From: Inquilinus ginsengisoli_A
GTDB taxonomy: Bacteria > Pseudomonadota > Alphaproteobacteria > DSM-16000 > Inquilinaceae
Assembly: GCF_031453975.1 (NCBI RefSeq)
Contig: NZ_JAVDPW010000007.1
Location: 62,001-126,000 of the forward strand
Reading direction: 5' to 3'
DNA: 64,000 nucleotides
Part shown: positions 26,022 to 34,926 of the stretch, piece after piece
Layout of the letters: every line of letters starts with the position of its first letter
Position numbering within the stretch: the stretch's first letter is position 1
Translations under genes and position numbers: made by a program
The notes under the pieces: generated by a model
The model's database searches: none
What the model was told of the DNA's origin: nothing
The model's input: the letters and a program-made list of their open reading frames with translations, nothing else

Positions 26022-26127
26022 GAAACTCTGGGTCGACGTCTTCCGGCGTGTTCGGCCGGGGTAGGTCGGCGGGGGCGGATCTTATTCATCCGCCCCGCCT
26101 ATGCAAGAGGTATTTTCAAGAAATCGA

Positions 26128-26601
26128 TCAGCGGTTCCGTTCTTCGCCGTCATCCTCGATTTCGACGTCGACATCCTCCTCGCCGAGGTCGTCGACATCC
26201 TCGATCAGGGCATCGTCTTCCTCGACGATTTCCTCTTCGGGATCGAACTCGTCGGCCGGCGCCTTCTCCTTGGCGGGGACAGGCTCACCATCCTCCTCGC
26301 CCAGCCCCTCGTCGAGCTCGCCGCCTTCGATCACCTCGACCTCTTCGACGATCTCCTCGGTGGTCTCGTCCTCTTCGGACTCCTCCTCCAACGGATCGGC
26401 GTCCTCATCGGCGACGACCGCGCGGGCCTTCACCGGTGGCTCGTCAACGATCGCGGACCGCGAACGGCGCGACTTCAGGAAGGCCTCCGGGTCGAACTCG
26501 GTGCCGCATTTCGGGCAGATAATCGGGTCACGCTGCAAGTCGTAGTAGCGGGCCCCGCAATTGTGGCAGATGCGCTTGGCGCCCCATTCAGGCTTCGCCA
26601 C
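26128..26601 (-). CDS. TIGR02300-family FYDLN-acid zinc-ribbon protein
   Basis: 157 residues. A four-cysteine zinc ribbon (C12, C15, C29, C32) encloses the family motif, here RYYDLQRDPIICPKCG. The rest is an extremely acidic tail of about 100 residues (Glu/Asp-rich, no predicted fold). This alphaproteobacterial family always sits near aroA, cmk and rpsA; its role is unknown, though the ribbon plus acidic tail suggests a nucleic-acid or ribosome-linked factor. Divergent from cmk. Confidence 0.9.
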   Translation of the reverse strand: MAKPEWGAKRICHNCGARYYDLQRDPIICPKCGTEFDPEAFLKSRRSRSAIVDEPPVKARAVVADEDADPLEEESEEDETTEEIVEEVEVIEGGELDEGLGEEDGEPVPAKEKAPADEFDPEEEIVEEDDALIEDVDDLGEEDVDVEIEDDGEERNR

Positions 26602-26870
26602 GCCGAGCCTCCTCGGATCATGTCAGGATTAGAGGGCGCCATCTGCCATGGCAGCGCGGCCCTGTCAAAAACAAAACGCCTGCGAAAACGCCCGGCTGCC
26701 GTTCCGCCCCCGCCGCATCCATGCTATCAGCCCGCGGTTCGACCGTTCTCGCCCCGCTTCCGGCGGGGCCGATTTGGGGAAGGCTTCTTGCAACTCACGA
26801 TCCCGCACCGCTTCCTGAGGCCCGGCCTCGCCGCGCCGGCGACCGGGCTTTGCGCCCGCCGCGAGGCAGC

Positions 26871-27515
26871 ATGACCGTGATCGCGATCGACGGCACCGCC
26901 GCTTCCGGCAAGGGCACTCTGGCCCGCCGCCTCGCCGACGCCTACGGCTTCGACCATCTCGACACCGGCCTTTTGTACCGCGCCGTCGGCCTTGCCGTGC
27001 TGCGCGCCGGCGGCGATCCGGAGGATCCGATCGCCGGCCTCGCCGCGGTGCTGGCGCTCGACCTCGGCGCGCTCGGCGACCAGGATCTGCGCGGCGACGC
27101 CGCGGCCCAGGCGGCCAGCCGGGTCTCGGCGATTCCGGGGGTGCGCACCGCGCTGCTCGACTTCCAGCGCGCCTTCGCCGGCCGCAAGCCGGGGGCGGTG
27201 CTGGATGGCCGCGACATCGGCACGGTGATCTGCCCCGACGCCCCGGCCAAGGTCTTCGTCACCGCGACTCTGGAGACCCGCGCCGAGCGCCGGTGGAAGG
27301 AGTTGCTACAGCGCGGCCACGAGGCTATATACACCGAGGTCTTTGACGACCTGAGACAGAGAGACGAGCGCGACCGTCGCCGTGCCGTGGCCCCATTGGT
27401 CCCGGCGAGCGACGCTTTTCTGTTGGATACTAGCCAGCTGACGGCGGACCAGGTGTTCGACCAGGCTCTGGCTTTCGTGTCCCGCCGGATCGGCCCTCCG
27501 CGCACCGCCACCTGA
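26871..27515 (+). CDS. cmk: cytidylate kinase
   Basis: 214 residues from ATG 26871; a 50-codon open extension upstream is not conserved. P-loop GTAASGKGT at 8-16, the CMP-binding LDGRDIGT motif, and a lid region with RRWKELLQRG and RDERD are present. It phosphorylates CMP and dCMP with ATP. In most relatives aroA precedes it and overlaps or abuts; here the 270 bp upstream are non-coding. rpsA follows after 125 bp. Confidence 0.95.
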   Translation: MTVIAIDGTAASGKGTLARRLADAYGFDHLDTGLLYRAVGLAVLRAGGDPEDPIAGLAAVLALDLGALGDQDLRGDAAAQAASRVSAIPGVRTALLDFQRAFAGRKPGAVLDGRDIGTVICPDAPAKVFVTATLETRAERRWKELLQRGHEAIYTEVFDDLRQRDERDRRRAVAPLVPASDAFLLDTSQLTADQVFDQALAFVSRRIGPPRTAT

Positions 27516-27640
27516 GCCTCGGGCCGTCACGGACCACAGATGATGGAGATTCGGGCATTGGGCCCGGCCCGGCCATCGCGCTCTCCCAGGCGGGACGACC
27601 CGCCGGCGCGACGACCGGTTCGTCTCTAACGGGAGTTTTC

Positions 27641-29374
27641 ATGGCTACCAGTTCCGCCGCCGTCAAATCGGTCGAGAAGGAAAGCTTCGCCGCCCTTCTC
27701 GAAGAGTCGCTCGGCCAGTCCGAGAGCTTCGAAGGTACCGTCGTCAAGGGCCGGGTGATCTCGGTCGACAACGACATGGTGCTGATCGATGTTGGGCTGA
27801 AGTCCGAGGGGCGCGTGGCGCTCAAGGAATTCGCCGTTCCCGGCCAGGTCGTCGAGCTTGTCCCCGGTGACACCGTCGAGGTGTTCATCGAGCGGATGGA
27901 AGACAAGAACGGCGAAGCCGTCCTGTCCCGCGAGAAGGCCAAGCGCGAAGAGTCCTGGACCGCGCTCGAGAAGTCGTTCACCGACCAGCTTCGCGTCACC
28001 GGCATCATCTTCGGCAAGGTCAAGGGCGGCTTCACCGTCGACCTGAACGGCGCCGTCGCCTTCCTGCCGGGCAGCCAGGTCGACATCCGGCCGGTGCGCG
28101 ACATCAGCCCGCTGATGGGCACGCCGCAGCCGTTCCAGATCCTCAAGATGGACCGCTCGCGCGGCAACATCGTGGTGTCGCGCCGCGCCGTGCTCGAAGA
28201 GAGCCGCGCCGAGGCCCGCTCCGAGCTGGTCGCCAACCTCAAGGAAGGCCAGATCCTCGAGGGCGTGGTCAAGAACATCACCGACTACGGCGCCTTCGTC
28301 GATCTCGGCGGCGTCGATGGCCTGCTGCACGTCACCGACATCGCGTGGCGCCGCATCAACCATCCGTCCGAGGCGCTGCAGATCGGCCAGGCCGTCAAGG
28401 TCCAGGTCGTCCGCTTCAACCCGGAGACCCAGCGCATCAGCCTCGGCATGAAGCAGCTCGAGGCCGATCCGTGGGAGGGTGTGGTCGCCAAGTACCCGGC
28501 GGGCGCCCGTTTCCGCGGCCGCGTGACCAACATCACCGACTACGGCGCCTTCGTCGAGCTGGAGCCGGGCATCGAAGGCCTGGTCCATGTCTCGGAGATG
28601 AGCTGGACCAAGAAGAACGTCCATCCGGGCAAGATCGTCTCCACCTCCCAGGAGGTCGAGGTGATGGTGCTCGACGTCGATCCGGTGAAGCGCCGCATCA
28701 GCCTCGGGCTGAAGCAGTGCCTGCCGAACCCGTGGGAAGTGTTCGCCGAGAAGTACCCGGCGGGCACGGAGCTCGAAGGCGAGGTCAAGAACATCACCGA
28801 ATTCGGTCTGTTCGTCGGCCTGCCGGGCGAGATCGACGGCATGGTTCACCTCTCCGACATCGCCTGGGACCGTTCCGGCGAAGAGGCGATCCAGGAGTTC
28901 AAGAAGGCCGACCAGGTCAAGGTCAAGGTCCTCGACGTCGATGTCGAGAAGGAGCGCATCAGCCTCGGCATGAAGCAGCTCACCGAGGACACCTTCGAGA
29001 AGGCTGCGTCCGCCCCCACCGGCGGCCTGCGCAAGGGTGAAGTCGTCACCGGCACGGTCACGGAAGTGAACGACGGCGGTGTCGAGGTCTCGGTCGGCGA
29101 AGGCCTGGTCGGGTTCATCCGCAAGTCCGACCTGTCGCGCGACCGGTCGGAGCAGCGCCCGGACCGCTTCGCCGTCGGCGACAAGATCGACGCCAAGGTG
29201 ATCCAGGTCGACCGCGCCACCCGCAAGGTCTCGCTCTCCATCAAGGCCAAAGAGGTCGAGGAGGAGAAGAAGGCGATGGCGGAATACGGTTCGTCCGATT
29301 CGGGCGCCTCGCTGGGCGACATCCTCGGCGCCGCTCTGCGCCGGGCCCGCGAGAACACGACCGAAGAGAAGTAA
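27641..29374 (+). CDS. rpsA: 30S ribosomal protein S1
   Basis: 577 residues with six S1 (OB-fold) domains: two N-terminal ones that dock on the ribosome and four mRNA-binding repeats with the recurrent pattern V-x-N-ITDYGAFV-x-L-x-G-x-x-GL-x-H-x-(T/S)D and RISLGMKQ at each end. It unfolds structured mRNA at initiation. A ribosome site (GGGAGTTTTC) precedes ATG 27641. Position after cmk is conserved across proteobacteria. Confidence 0.97.
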   Translation: MATSSAAVKSVEKESFAALLEESLGQSESFEGTVVKGRVISVDNDMVLIDVGLKSEGRVALKEFAVPGQVVELVPGDTVEVFIERMEDKNGEAVLSREKAKREESWTALEKSFTDQLRVTGIIFGKVKGGFTVDLNGAVAFLPGSQVDIRPVRDISPLMGTPQPFQILKMDRSRGNIVVSRRAVLEESRAEARSELVANLKEGQILEGVVKNITDYGAFVDLGGVDGLLHVTDIAWRRINHPSEALQIGQAVKVQVVRFNPETQRISLGMKQLEADPWEGVVAKYPAGARFRGRVTNITDYGAFVELEPGIEGLVHVSEMSWTKKNVHPGKIVSTSQEVEVMVLDVDPVKRRISLGLKQCLPNPWEVFAEKYPAGTELEGEVKNITEFGLFVGLPGEIDGMVHLSDIAWDRSGEEAIQEFKKADQVKVKVLDVDVEKERISLGMKQLTEDTFEKAASAPTGGLRKGEVVTGTVTEVNDGGVEVSVGEGLVGFIRKSDLSRDRSEQRPDRFAVGDKIDAKVIQVDRATRKVSLSIKAKEVEEEKKAMAEYGSSDSGASLGDILGAALRRARENTTEEK

Positions 29375-29397
29375 GCACCTGCCACACGGCCGGTGCA

Positions 29398-29434
29398 GGG
29401 CCCGCCTCCGAAAGGAGGCGGGCCTTTTCTTTTG
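29398..29434 (+). terminator. Rho-independent terminator of rpsA
   Basis: A strong GC stem (GGCCCGCCTCC / GGAGGCGGGCC) with a GAAA loop is followed by TTTTCTTTT, 24 bp after the rpsA stop. Confidence 0.92.
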
Positions 29435-29454
29435 GTTCCGCCTTTTTCTCGGCC

Positions 29455-29528
29455 GTCATTCCCGCGAAAGCGGGAATCTCCTTTCCGGTCGAGCCACGAG
29501 GAGATCCCCGCTTTCGTGGGAATGGCGG
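29455..29528. repeat. palindromic intergenic repeat (CGCGAAAGCG type), copy 1
   Basis: Two small hairpins, ATTCCCGCGAAAGCGGGAAT and its partner CCCGCTTTCGTGGGAATGGCG, also pair with each other over about 74 bp. A nearly identical copy is at 49241-49314. This is a widespread alphaproteobacterial REP-like element. Confidence 0.8.
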
Positions 29529-29669
29529 AAATTTGGGTATCTGAAAAGCCAGGGGCCACGCACCGGACCGGTCCGCCGGACATATCGGGCCATTGACAAC
29601 CGACCGGCGGAGGACGAGGGACAGGGCAGGGGGAAAGCAGCGTCGGTTCTGATCCAGAGAGGCCCCATC

Positions 29670-30968
29670 GTGCGTGCAGCGGCGACATCCCGATCCCAGG
29701 CCATGGCCGTCCTCCGCGTCTCCAGCGGCAACTTCCTGGAGATGTACGACTTCATGGTCTACGGCTACTACGCCACCTACATCGCCAAGGTGTTCTTCCC
29801 GACCGGCAACGACTTCGCCTCGCTGATGCTGTCGCTCGGCACCTTCGGCGCCGGCTTCCTGATGCGTCCGCTCGGCGCCCTGGTACTCGGCGCCTATATC
29901 GACCGACACGGCCGCCGCGCCGGCCTGCTGCTGACGCTCGGGCTGATGGCGGTCGGCACCCTGACCATCGGCCTGCTGCCGGGGTACGAGACGCTAGGCG
30001 TGCTGGCGCCGGTGCTGATCGTGCTGGGCCGGCTGCTGCAGGGCTTCTCGGCGGGGGTCGAACTCGGCGGCGTCTCGGTCTACCTGGCCGAGATCGCGAC
30101 GCCGGGGAACAAGGGCTTCTACACCGCCTGGCAATCCGGCAGCCAGCAGGTGGCGGTGATCGTCGCCGCCTCGCTCGGCGTGCTGATGAGCGCGGTGCTT
30201 CCGCCGGAATCGATCGCTCTCTGGGGCTGGCGCCTGCCGCTGCTGGTCGGCTGCATGATCGTGCCGCTGATCTTCCTGCTGCGCCGTTCGCTGGAGGAGA
30301 CCGAGGCCTTCAAGGCGCGCACCCACCACCCCAGCGCGGCGCAGATCCTGCGCTCCGTGGCCGACAACTGGGGCATCGTCCTGCTCGGCATGCTGCTGGT
30401 GACGATGACCACGGTCAGCTTCTACCTGATCACCGCCTACACCCCGACCTTCGGCAGCCAGGCGCTGCATCTCGCCGGCATCGACAGCCTGGTGGTGACG
30501 CTGTGCGTCGGCATCACCAACCTGATCTGGCTGCCGCTCGCCGGCGCGCTGTCGGACCGCATCGGCCGCACCCCGATCCTGGTGGTGTGCACCGTGCTCA
30601 CCCTGCTCACCGCCTATCCCGCGATGCAGTGGCTGGTGTCGGCGCCGTCCTTCGACCGCCTGCTCGCGGTCGAGCTGTGGCTGTCCTTCCTCTACGGCAG
30701 CTACAACGGCGCCATGATCCCGTTCCTGACCGAGATCATGCCGGAGGAGGTGCGCACCACGGGATTCTCGCTGGCCTACAGCCTGGCGACCGCGACCTTC
30801 GGCGGCTTCACCCCGGCGCTGTGCACCTGGCTGATCCATGCCACTGGAAACCCGGCGATGCCCGGCGTCTGGCTGTCTTTCGCGGCGCTGTGCGGTCTGG
30901 CGGCGACCGTGGTGATGGTCCGGCGCGGGGGCCGGCGACCGGTCGGCGAGATCCGCGCCGCGGGCTGA
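29670..30968 (+). CDS. MFS transporter, citrate/tricarballylate-proton symporter type
   Basis: 432 residues with about 12 membrane helices. The metabolite:H+ symporter signatures are present: GNFLEMYDFMVYGYYA at the start, D-R-x-GRR between helices 2 and 3 (YIDRHGRRAG), and GR-LLQGFSAGVELGG in helix 4. The FSLAYSLATATFGGFTPA segment is typical of the CitA/TcuC branch. GTG 29670 follows GAGAGG by seven bases; ATG 29703 is an alternative. Likely imports a di- or tricarboxylate. Stands alone between terminator and ihfB. Confidence 0.85.
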   Translation: MRAAATSRSQAMAVLRVSSGNFLEMYDFMVYGYYATYIAKVFFPTGNDFASLMLSLGTFGAGFLMRPLGALVLGAYIDRHGRRAGLLLTLGLMAVGTLTIGLLPGYETLGVLAPVLIVLGRLLQGFSAGVELGGVSVYLAEIATPGNKGFYTAWQSGSQQVAVIVAASLGVLMSAVLPPESIALWGWRLPLLVGCMIVPLIFLLRRSLEETEAFKARTHHPSAAQILRSVADNWGIVLLGMLLVTMTTVSFYLITAYTPTFGSQALHLAGIDSLVVTLCVGITNLIWLPLAGALSDRIGRTPILVVCTVLTLLTAYPAMQWLVSAPSFDRLLAVELWLSFLYGSYNGAMIPFLTEIMPEEVRTTGFSLAYSLATATFGGFTPALCTWLIHATGNPAMPGVWLSFAALCGLAATVVMVRRGGRRPVGEIRAAG

Positions 30969-31130
30969 CGCCGATCAGGCCTCGAATTCCCGGAATTCCC
31001 TTTTTGCAGAGGGACTTGTCCTTGCCTTCGGCCGGCCGTGCTGGCACCATCGCCGCTTGCCGTCAGTTCGGGGCAGCGGCGACGCAACGACCGCGTCGAC
31101 AACAAGGCGGCGGACAGGGATTCGGGGGAC

Positions 31131-31415
31131 ATGACCAAGTCCGAGCTCATCATGCGGCTTGCGGAGCGCAATCCGCATCTCTATCAACGCGACGTCGAGC
31201 GCATCGTCACGACCATCTTCGACCGGATCACCGAGGCGCTGGCCGAGGGCCAGCGGGTCGAGCTCCGGGGTTTCGGCGCCTTCTCGGTCAAGCGCCGTGA
31301 CGCCAGGATGGGGCGCAACCCGCGCACCGGCGTGGCGGTCGACGTGGCGGAGAAGCTGGTGCCGTTCTTCAAGACGGGCAAGCAGCTCCGCGAACGCCTG
31401 AATACGGATGACTGA
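31131..31415 (+). CDS. ihfB: integration host factor beta subunit
   Basis: 94 residues from ATG 31131; a 31-codon upstream extension is not conserved. It is an HU/IHF fold with MTKSELIMRLA at the start, the dimer core RVELRGFGAFSV and the RNPRTG arm tip whose proline intercalates in DNA. It bends DNA as a heterodimer with IhfA, encoded elsewhere. The stop overlaps the next start by one base. Confidence 0.95.
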   Translation: MTKSELIMRLAERNPHLYQRDVERIVTTIFDRITEALAEGQRVELRGFGAFSVKRRDARMGRNPRTGVAVDVAEKLVPFFKTGKQLRERLNTDD

Positions 31416-31819
31416 TGGGCCCGAGGGTTCGGGCCCGACCCACCGCGAGGGCTAAACCCGTGCGCTACATCGCCTGGATCGTCACCATTCCCTTCGCCCT
31501 GCTGCTGCTGTCTTTCGCGATCAGCAACCGCGAGATGGCGACGCTCGGCCTCTGGCCGCTGCCGTTCCGGATCGACGCGCCGCTGTATCTGGTGGCGCTG
31601 CTGCCGCTGCTGTTCGGCATGCTGATCGGCGCCCTGGCCCTGTGGTTCGGCCGCTTCGCCTCCGGCTTCCGCATGCGGCGGCTGGAAAGCCGGCTGGCCG
31701 CGACCCAGAAGGATCTGGAAGGGATGAAGGCGCGGCAGAAGACCGGCGGCTCCGCCTTCGCCAACCGCAACGCCGCCGACGCGGCACGCCCGGCCCTGCC
31801 CACCAGCCAGACCCGCTGA
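31415..31819 (+). CDS. LapA/DUF1049-type membrane protein
   Basis: 134 residues from ATG 31415 overlapping the ihfB stop; GTG at codon 16 (VRYIAWIV) is an alternative. Two membrane helices (IVTIPFALLLLSFAISN and YLVALLPLLFGMLIGALAL) separated by the conserved W-P-L-P-F hairpin are followed by a cytoplasmic coiled coil (MRRLESRLAATQKDLEGMKARQ). In E. coli LapA works with LapB in regulating LPS synthesis via FtsH. The ihfB-lapA pairing is conserved. Confidence 0.85.
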   Translation: MGPRVRARPTARAKPVRYIAWIVTIPFALLLLSFAISNREMATLGLWPLPFRIDAPLYLVALLPLLFGMLIGALALWFGRFASGFRMRRLESRLAATQKDLEGMKARQKTGGSAFANRNAADAARPALPTSQTR

Positions 31820-31822
31820 AAG

Positions 31823-31961
31823 GCCGTTTGAGAATGCGCTGGCATGAGTCGAATGGTGGGGGTTTCGAGAACCGGAGCGCAGCGGACGTTTGGGTCCGTG
31901 AGCACCGGAAGCGCAGAAACCACCATCAGGCGGCCATGCCAGTAGCATTATCAAACGGTCT
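31823..31961. repeat. 139-bp imperfect hairpin element
   Basis: The outer arms CCGTTTGAGAATGC and GCATTATCAAACGG, then CTGGCATG and CATGCCAG, then GGTGG/CCACC and CCGGAGCGCAGCGGAC against GTCCGT-GAGCACCGG, pair along nearly the whole length. It fills the gap between the lapA-like gene and the cyclodeaminase, and CTTTGACC follows. It may be a dispersed palindromic element, a structured RNA or a terminator-like barrier. Confidence 0.65.
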
Positions 31962-31969
31962 TTGACCTG

Positions 31970-32917
31970 ATGCGCTCCATCGATGCCGCTGCCCTCGATC
32001 GGGCGCTCGACACGCGTGCCCTGATCGAGGCGCTGCGCGACGCCTTCCGCCGCGAGGTCGAGGCGCCGCTGCGCCACCACCACACCGTGCCGACCGCGGC
32101 CGGTGACGCCACCCTGCTGATCATGCCGGCCTGGGAGCGGGAACAGGCGATCGGCATCAAGCTGGTGTCGCTGATGCCGGGCAACCCGGCCCGCGACCTG
32201 CCCTTCATCGTCGGCTCCTACCTGCTGCTCGACGGCGCCACCGGGGTGCCGCGCGCGATCATGGACGGGCCGACCCTGACCAACCGCCGCACCGCCGCGG
32301 CTTCGGCCCTGGCCGCCGACTACCTGGCCCGGCCGGATGCGGCGCGCATGGTGATGGTCGGCGCCGGCACGCTGGCGCCGCATTTCATCCGCGCCCATCT
32401 CGCCATGCGCCCGCTGACCGACATCGCCCTGTGGGCCCGGCGGCCGGAGCAGGCGTCGGCGCTGGCGGCGCAGCTGGCGGCGGAAGGACTGCCGGTCCGC
32501 GCCGTGACCGATCTCGAAGCCGCGGTGCGCGACGCCGACCTGGTGTCCTGCGCCACCCAGTCGCGCGAGCCGATCGTGCATGGCGCCTGGCTGAAGCCCG
32601 GCGCCCATCTCGACCTCGCCGGCGCCTATCTGCCGGCGATGCGGGAATGCGACGACGAGGCGGTGCGCCGCGCCCGCATCTTCGTCGACACCCGCGCCGG
32701 CGCCCTGGCCGAGGCCGGCGACCTGCTGCAGCCGATCAAGGCCGGCGTGATCGGGCCGGAGGCGATCCTGGCCGACCTGCACGACCTCGCCCGCGGCACG
32801 GCCCGGGGCCGTGGATCGCCGGACGAGATCACCCTGTTCAAATCGGTCGGCACGGCGCTGGAAGACCTCGCCGCCGCCCGCCTGGCGGTCGAGGCGCTGG
32901 AGGGGCAGGGCACCTAG
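31970..32917 (+). CDS. ornithine cyclodeaminase / mu-crystallin family protein
   Basis: 315 residues. The family's N-terminal dimer domain with HHHTVP and the K-x-V-x-x-x-PGN motif (IGIKLVSLMPGN) is followed by a Rossmann domain with VMVGAGTLAPHF as NAD loop and SCATQSREP. Members are NAD(P)-dependent imine reductases or cyclodeaminases acting on ornithine, pipecolate/proline precursors, alanine or lysine. The active-site Asp lies in GAHLDLAGAY. Exact substrate unresolved. An FAD amino-acid oxidase follows, so the pair may process an amino acid. Confidence 0.85.
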   Translation: MRSIDAAALDRALDTRALIEALRDAFRREVEAPLRHHHTVPTAAGDATLLIMPAWEREQAIGIKLVSLMPGNPARDLPFIVGSYLLLDGATGVPRAIMDGPTLTNRRTAAASALAADYLARPDAARMVMVGAGTLAPHFIRAHLAMRPLTDIALWARRPEQASALAAQLAAEGLPVRAVTDLEAAVRDADLVSCATQSREPIVHGAWLKPGAHLDLAGAYLPAMRECDDEAVRRARIFVDTRAGALAEAGDLLQPIKAGVIGPEAILADLHDLARGTARGRGSPDEITLFKSVGTALEDLAAARLAVEALEGQGT

Positions 32918-32936
32918 CCCCGGCCTCTTGCCTTTC

Positions 32937-33017
32937 TGTCATTGCCGGGCTTGACCCGGCAATCCAGAGGGTGTCGACAGTCTCCGGATGCCCGGGTCAG
33001 GCCCGGGCATGACAGTG
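32937..33017. repeat. palindromic intergenic repeat (TGTCATTGCCGGG type)
   Basis: TGTCATTGCCGGGCTTGACCCGGCAAT and GATGCCCGGGTCAGGCCCGGGCATGACA form two hairpins whose ends also pair (TGTCAT/ATGACA). A common alphaproteobacterial dispersed element, here between the cyclodeaminase and the oxidase gene. Confidence 0.8.
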
Positions 33018-33040
33018 AAAGAGGGCGGGGACCGTCACAC

Positions 33041-34177
33041 ATGACCACCATCGTCGTCGGCGCCGGGGTGATGGGGCTCGCCACCGCGTGGCATCTGGCC
33101 CGGGCGGACGAGGCGGTGACGCTGCTGGAACGCGGGCCGATCCCGAATCCGCTCGCCGCCTCCTGGGACAGCCACCGGCTGATCCGCGCCCTCTATCCCG
33201 GCTCGCCCGGCTACACCCGGATGGCGATCGATGCCTTCGCGGCCTGGGACGAGGTCTGGCAGGCCGCCGGCGTCAGCCACTACGCCAATTGCGGCTCGAT
33301 CGCCTTCAGCCGGGCCGAGGGCGACTGGACCGATGGCTGCCGCGCGCCCCTCGACGCGCTTGGCGCCGCCTATGAGCTGGTGCCGCCGGAGGAGCTGGCG
33401 CGCCGCTATCCCTTCCTGATCCCGGACGGCATCCGCTGGGGCCTGTTCATGCCCGAGGGCGGGGTGCTGTTCGCCGACCGCATTCTCTCCACCCTGGTCG
33501 ATCTCTGCCGCGCCGCCGGCGTCGCGCTGCGGCCGCAGGCGCCGGTCCGCGCGGTCGACCCCGACGGCACGGTGACGCTCGAATCGGGCGAGGTGCTCCA
33601 GGCCGACTCGGTGGTGGTCGCCGCCGGCGCCTGGGTCGGCGGGCTGTTCCCCGACGTGATCGGCAAGCGGCTGAACCCGTACCGCCAGGTCGTGGTCTAT
33701 CTCGACCCGCCGGCGGAGGTCGCCGAGGCCTGGGCACGGGCGCCGGGCATCATCGATTGCGGCTTCCCCGACGCGCATTGGGGCATCCCGCCGGTCGGCG
33801 GCACCCGGCTGAAGCTCGCGGTCGGGGACTGGAAGCGCCGGGCCGAACCGGGCCTGGATCCGGCGGTCGGCGCCGGCGAGGCCGAAGCCATCCGCGAGCG
33901 CTGGCGGCCGGTGCTGCGCGACATCGACCGTTACGCCATTCTCGAAGCGCGCAGCTGCCGCTATATCTTCGCCCCGGACGACCGCTTCGTGCTGGAGCGG
34001 CGCGGCCGGGCCTGGCTGGTCAGCCCCTGCTCGGGCCACGGCTTCAAGTTCGGCGCGCTGATCGGCCGGGCGGTGGCCGACGGCGTGCGCGGTCGGCGCG
34101 GGCCGGACGAACTGGCGTCCTGGGCGGCCGGCCACCTGCCGGCGGGCCACTTGGCGGCTGAAGGAGAGCGAGCATGA
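33041..34177 (+). CDS. FAD-dependent amine/amino-acid oxidase (sarcosine oxidase / SolA type)
   Basis: 378 residues from ATG 33041. N-terminal VVGAGVMGLATAWHLA binds the ADP part of FAD, then E-R-G-P. A C-terminal SPCSGHGFKFGALIGRAVAD is the signature of monomeric sarcosine oxidase, N-methyltryptophan oxidase and related DAO enzymes; the Cys of S-P-C-S-G-H-G-F-K is where these enzymes attach FAD covalently. It oxidises a secondary amine to imine with H2O2 release. Its stop overlaps pyrF as ATGA. Confidence 0.88.
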   Translation: MTTIVVGAGVMGLATAWHLARADEAVTLLERGPIPNPLAASWDSHRLIRALYPGSPGYTRMAIDAFAAWDEVWQAAGVSHYANCGSIAFSRAEGDWTDGCRAPLDALGAAYELVPPEELARRYPFLIPDGIRWGLFMPEGGVLFADRILSTLVDLCRAAGVALRPQAPVRAVDPDGTVTLESGEVLQADSVVVAAGAWVGGLFPDVIGKRLNPYRQVVVYLDPPAEVAEAWARAPGIIDCGFPDAHWGIPPVGGTRLKLAVGDWKRRAEPGLDPAVGAGEAEAIRERWRPVLRDIDRYAILEARSCRYIFAPDDRFVLERRGRAWLVSPCSGHGFKFGALIGRAVADGVRGRRGPDELASWAAGHLPAGHLAAEGERA

Positions 34178-34926
34178 CCACCAATCCCGTCTTCTGCGCG
34201 ATCGACGCGCCGACCCTTGACGAGGCGAAGCGGCTGATCGGCTTGGTCGCGGGCGCGGTCGGCGGCATCAAGCTCGGCCTCGAATTCTTCATGGCCGCGG
34301 GGCCGGAGGGGGTCCGGGAGGCCCGCTCCACCGGCGTGCCGCTGTTTCTCGATATCAAGGTGCACGACATCCCGAACACGGTGGCCGGCGCCATCCGCTC
34401 GGTGGTGCCGCTGTCCCCGACCTACATCACCATCCACGCCTCCGGCGGCCGGGCGATGATGCAGGCGGCGGCCGAAGCGGCGCGGAGCGAGGCGGACAAG
34501 CTGGGCGTGCCGCGGCCGAAGCTGCTCGGCGTCACGGTGCTGACCAGCCTCGACGTCGGCGACCTCGAGGCGGTCGGGCAGGGGATGGAGGTCTCGGCCC
34601 AGGTCGAGCGCCTGGCCCGGCTGGCGGAATCCAGCGGCCTCGACGGCGTCATCTGCGCCCCGACGGAGATCGTGCGGCTGCGGCGCATCCTGAAACCCAG
34701 CTCGGTGCTGATGGTGCCCGGCATCCGCCCGGCCGGGTCGGATGTCGGCGACCAGAAGCGGGTGATGGCGCCGAAGGAGGCGATGGAGCTGGGGGCCACC
34801 CATCTGGTCATCGGCCGGCCGATCACCGGCGCCGCTGACCCGGCCGCCGCGGCCCGTGCCATCGCCGGTGAACTTGGCCTGGCCCTTGATGCCGAGGCGG
34901 CGGCGCCCCAGACTCCTGTGCCATGA
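34174..34926 (+). CDS. pyrF: orotidine-5'-phosphate decarboxylase
   Basis: 250 residues. The catalytic D-x-K-x-x-D array is in FLDIKVHDIPNT; the phosphate loop is MVPGIRP and the C-terminal VIGRPIT binds phosphate. It makes UMP, the last step of de novo pyrimidine synthesis. It overlaps both the oxidase upstream and trpF downstream by ATGA, so three genes are coupled. Confidence 0.96.
   Translation: MTTNPVFCAIDAPTLDEAKRLIGLVAGAVGGIKLGLEFFMAAGPEGVREARSTGVPLFLDIKVHDIPNTVAGAIRSVVPLSPTYITIHASGGRAMMQAAAEAARSEADKLGVPRPKLLGVTVLTSLDVGDLEAVGQGMEVSAQVERLARLAESSGLDGVICAPTEIVRLRRILKPSSVLMVPGIRPAGSDVGDQKRVMAPKEAMELGATHLVIGRPITGAADPAAAARAIAGELGLALDAEAAAPQTPVP

Noticed and set aside
29455..29528. Possible CRISPR-like repeat because of an identical copy at 49241
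   Set aside because: Two isolated palindromic copies 20 kb apart with no spacers; a dispersed REP-type element.
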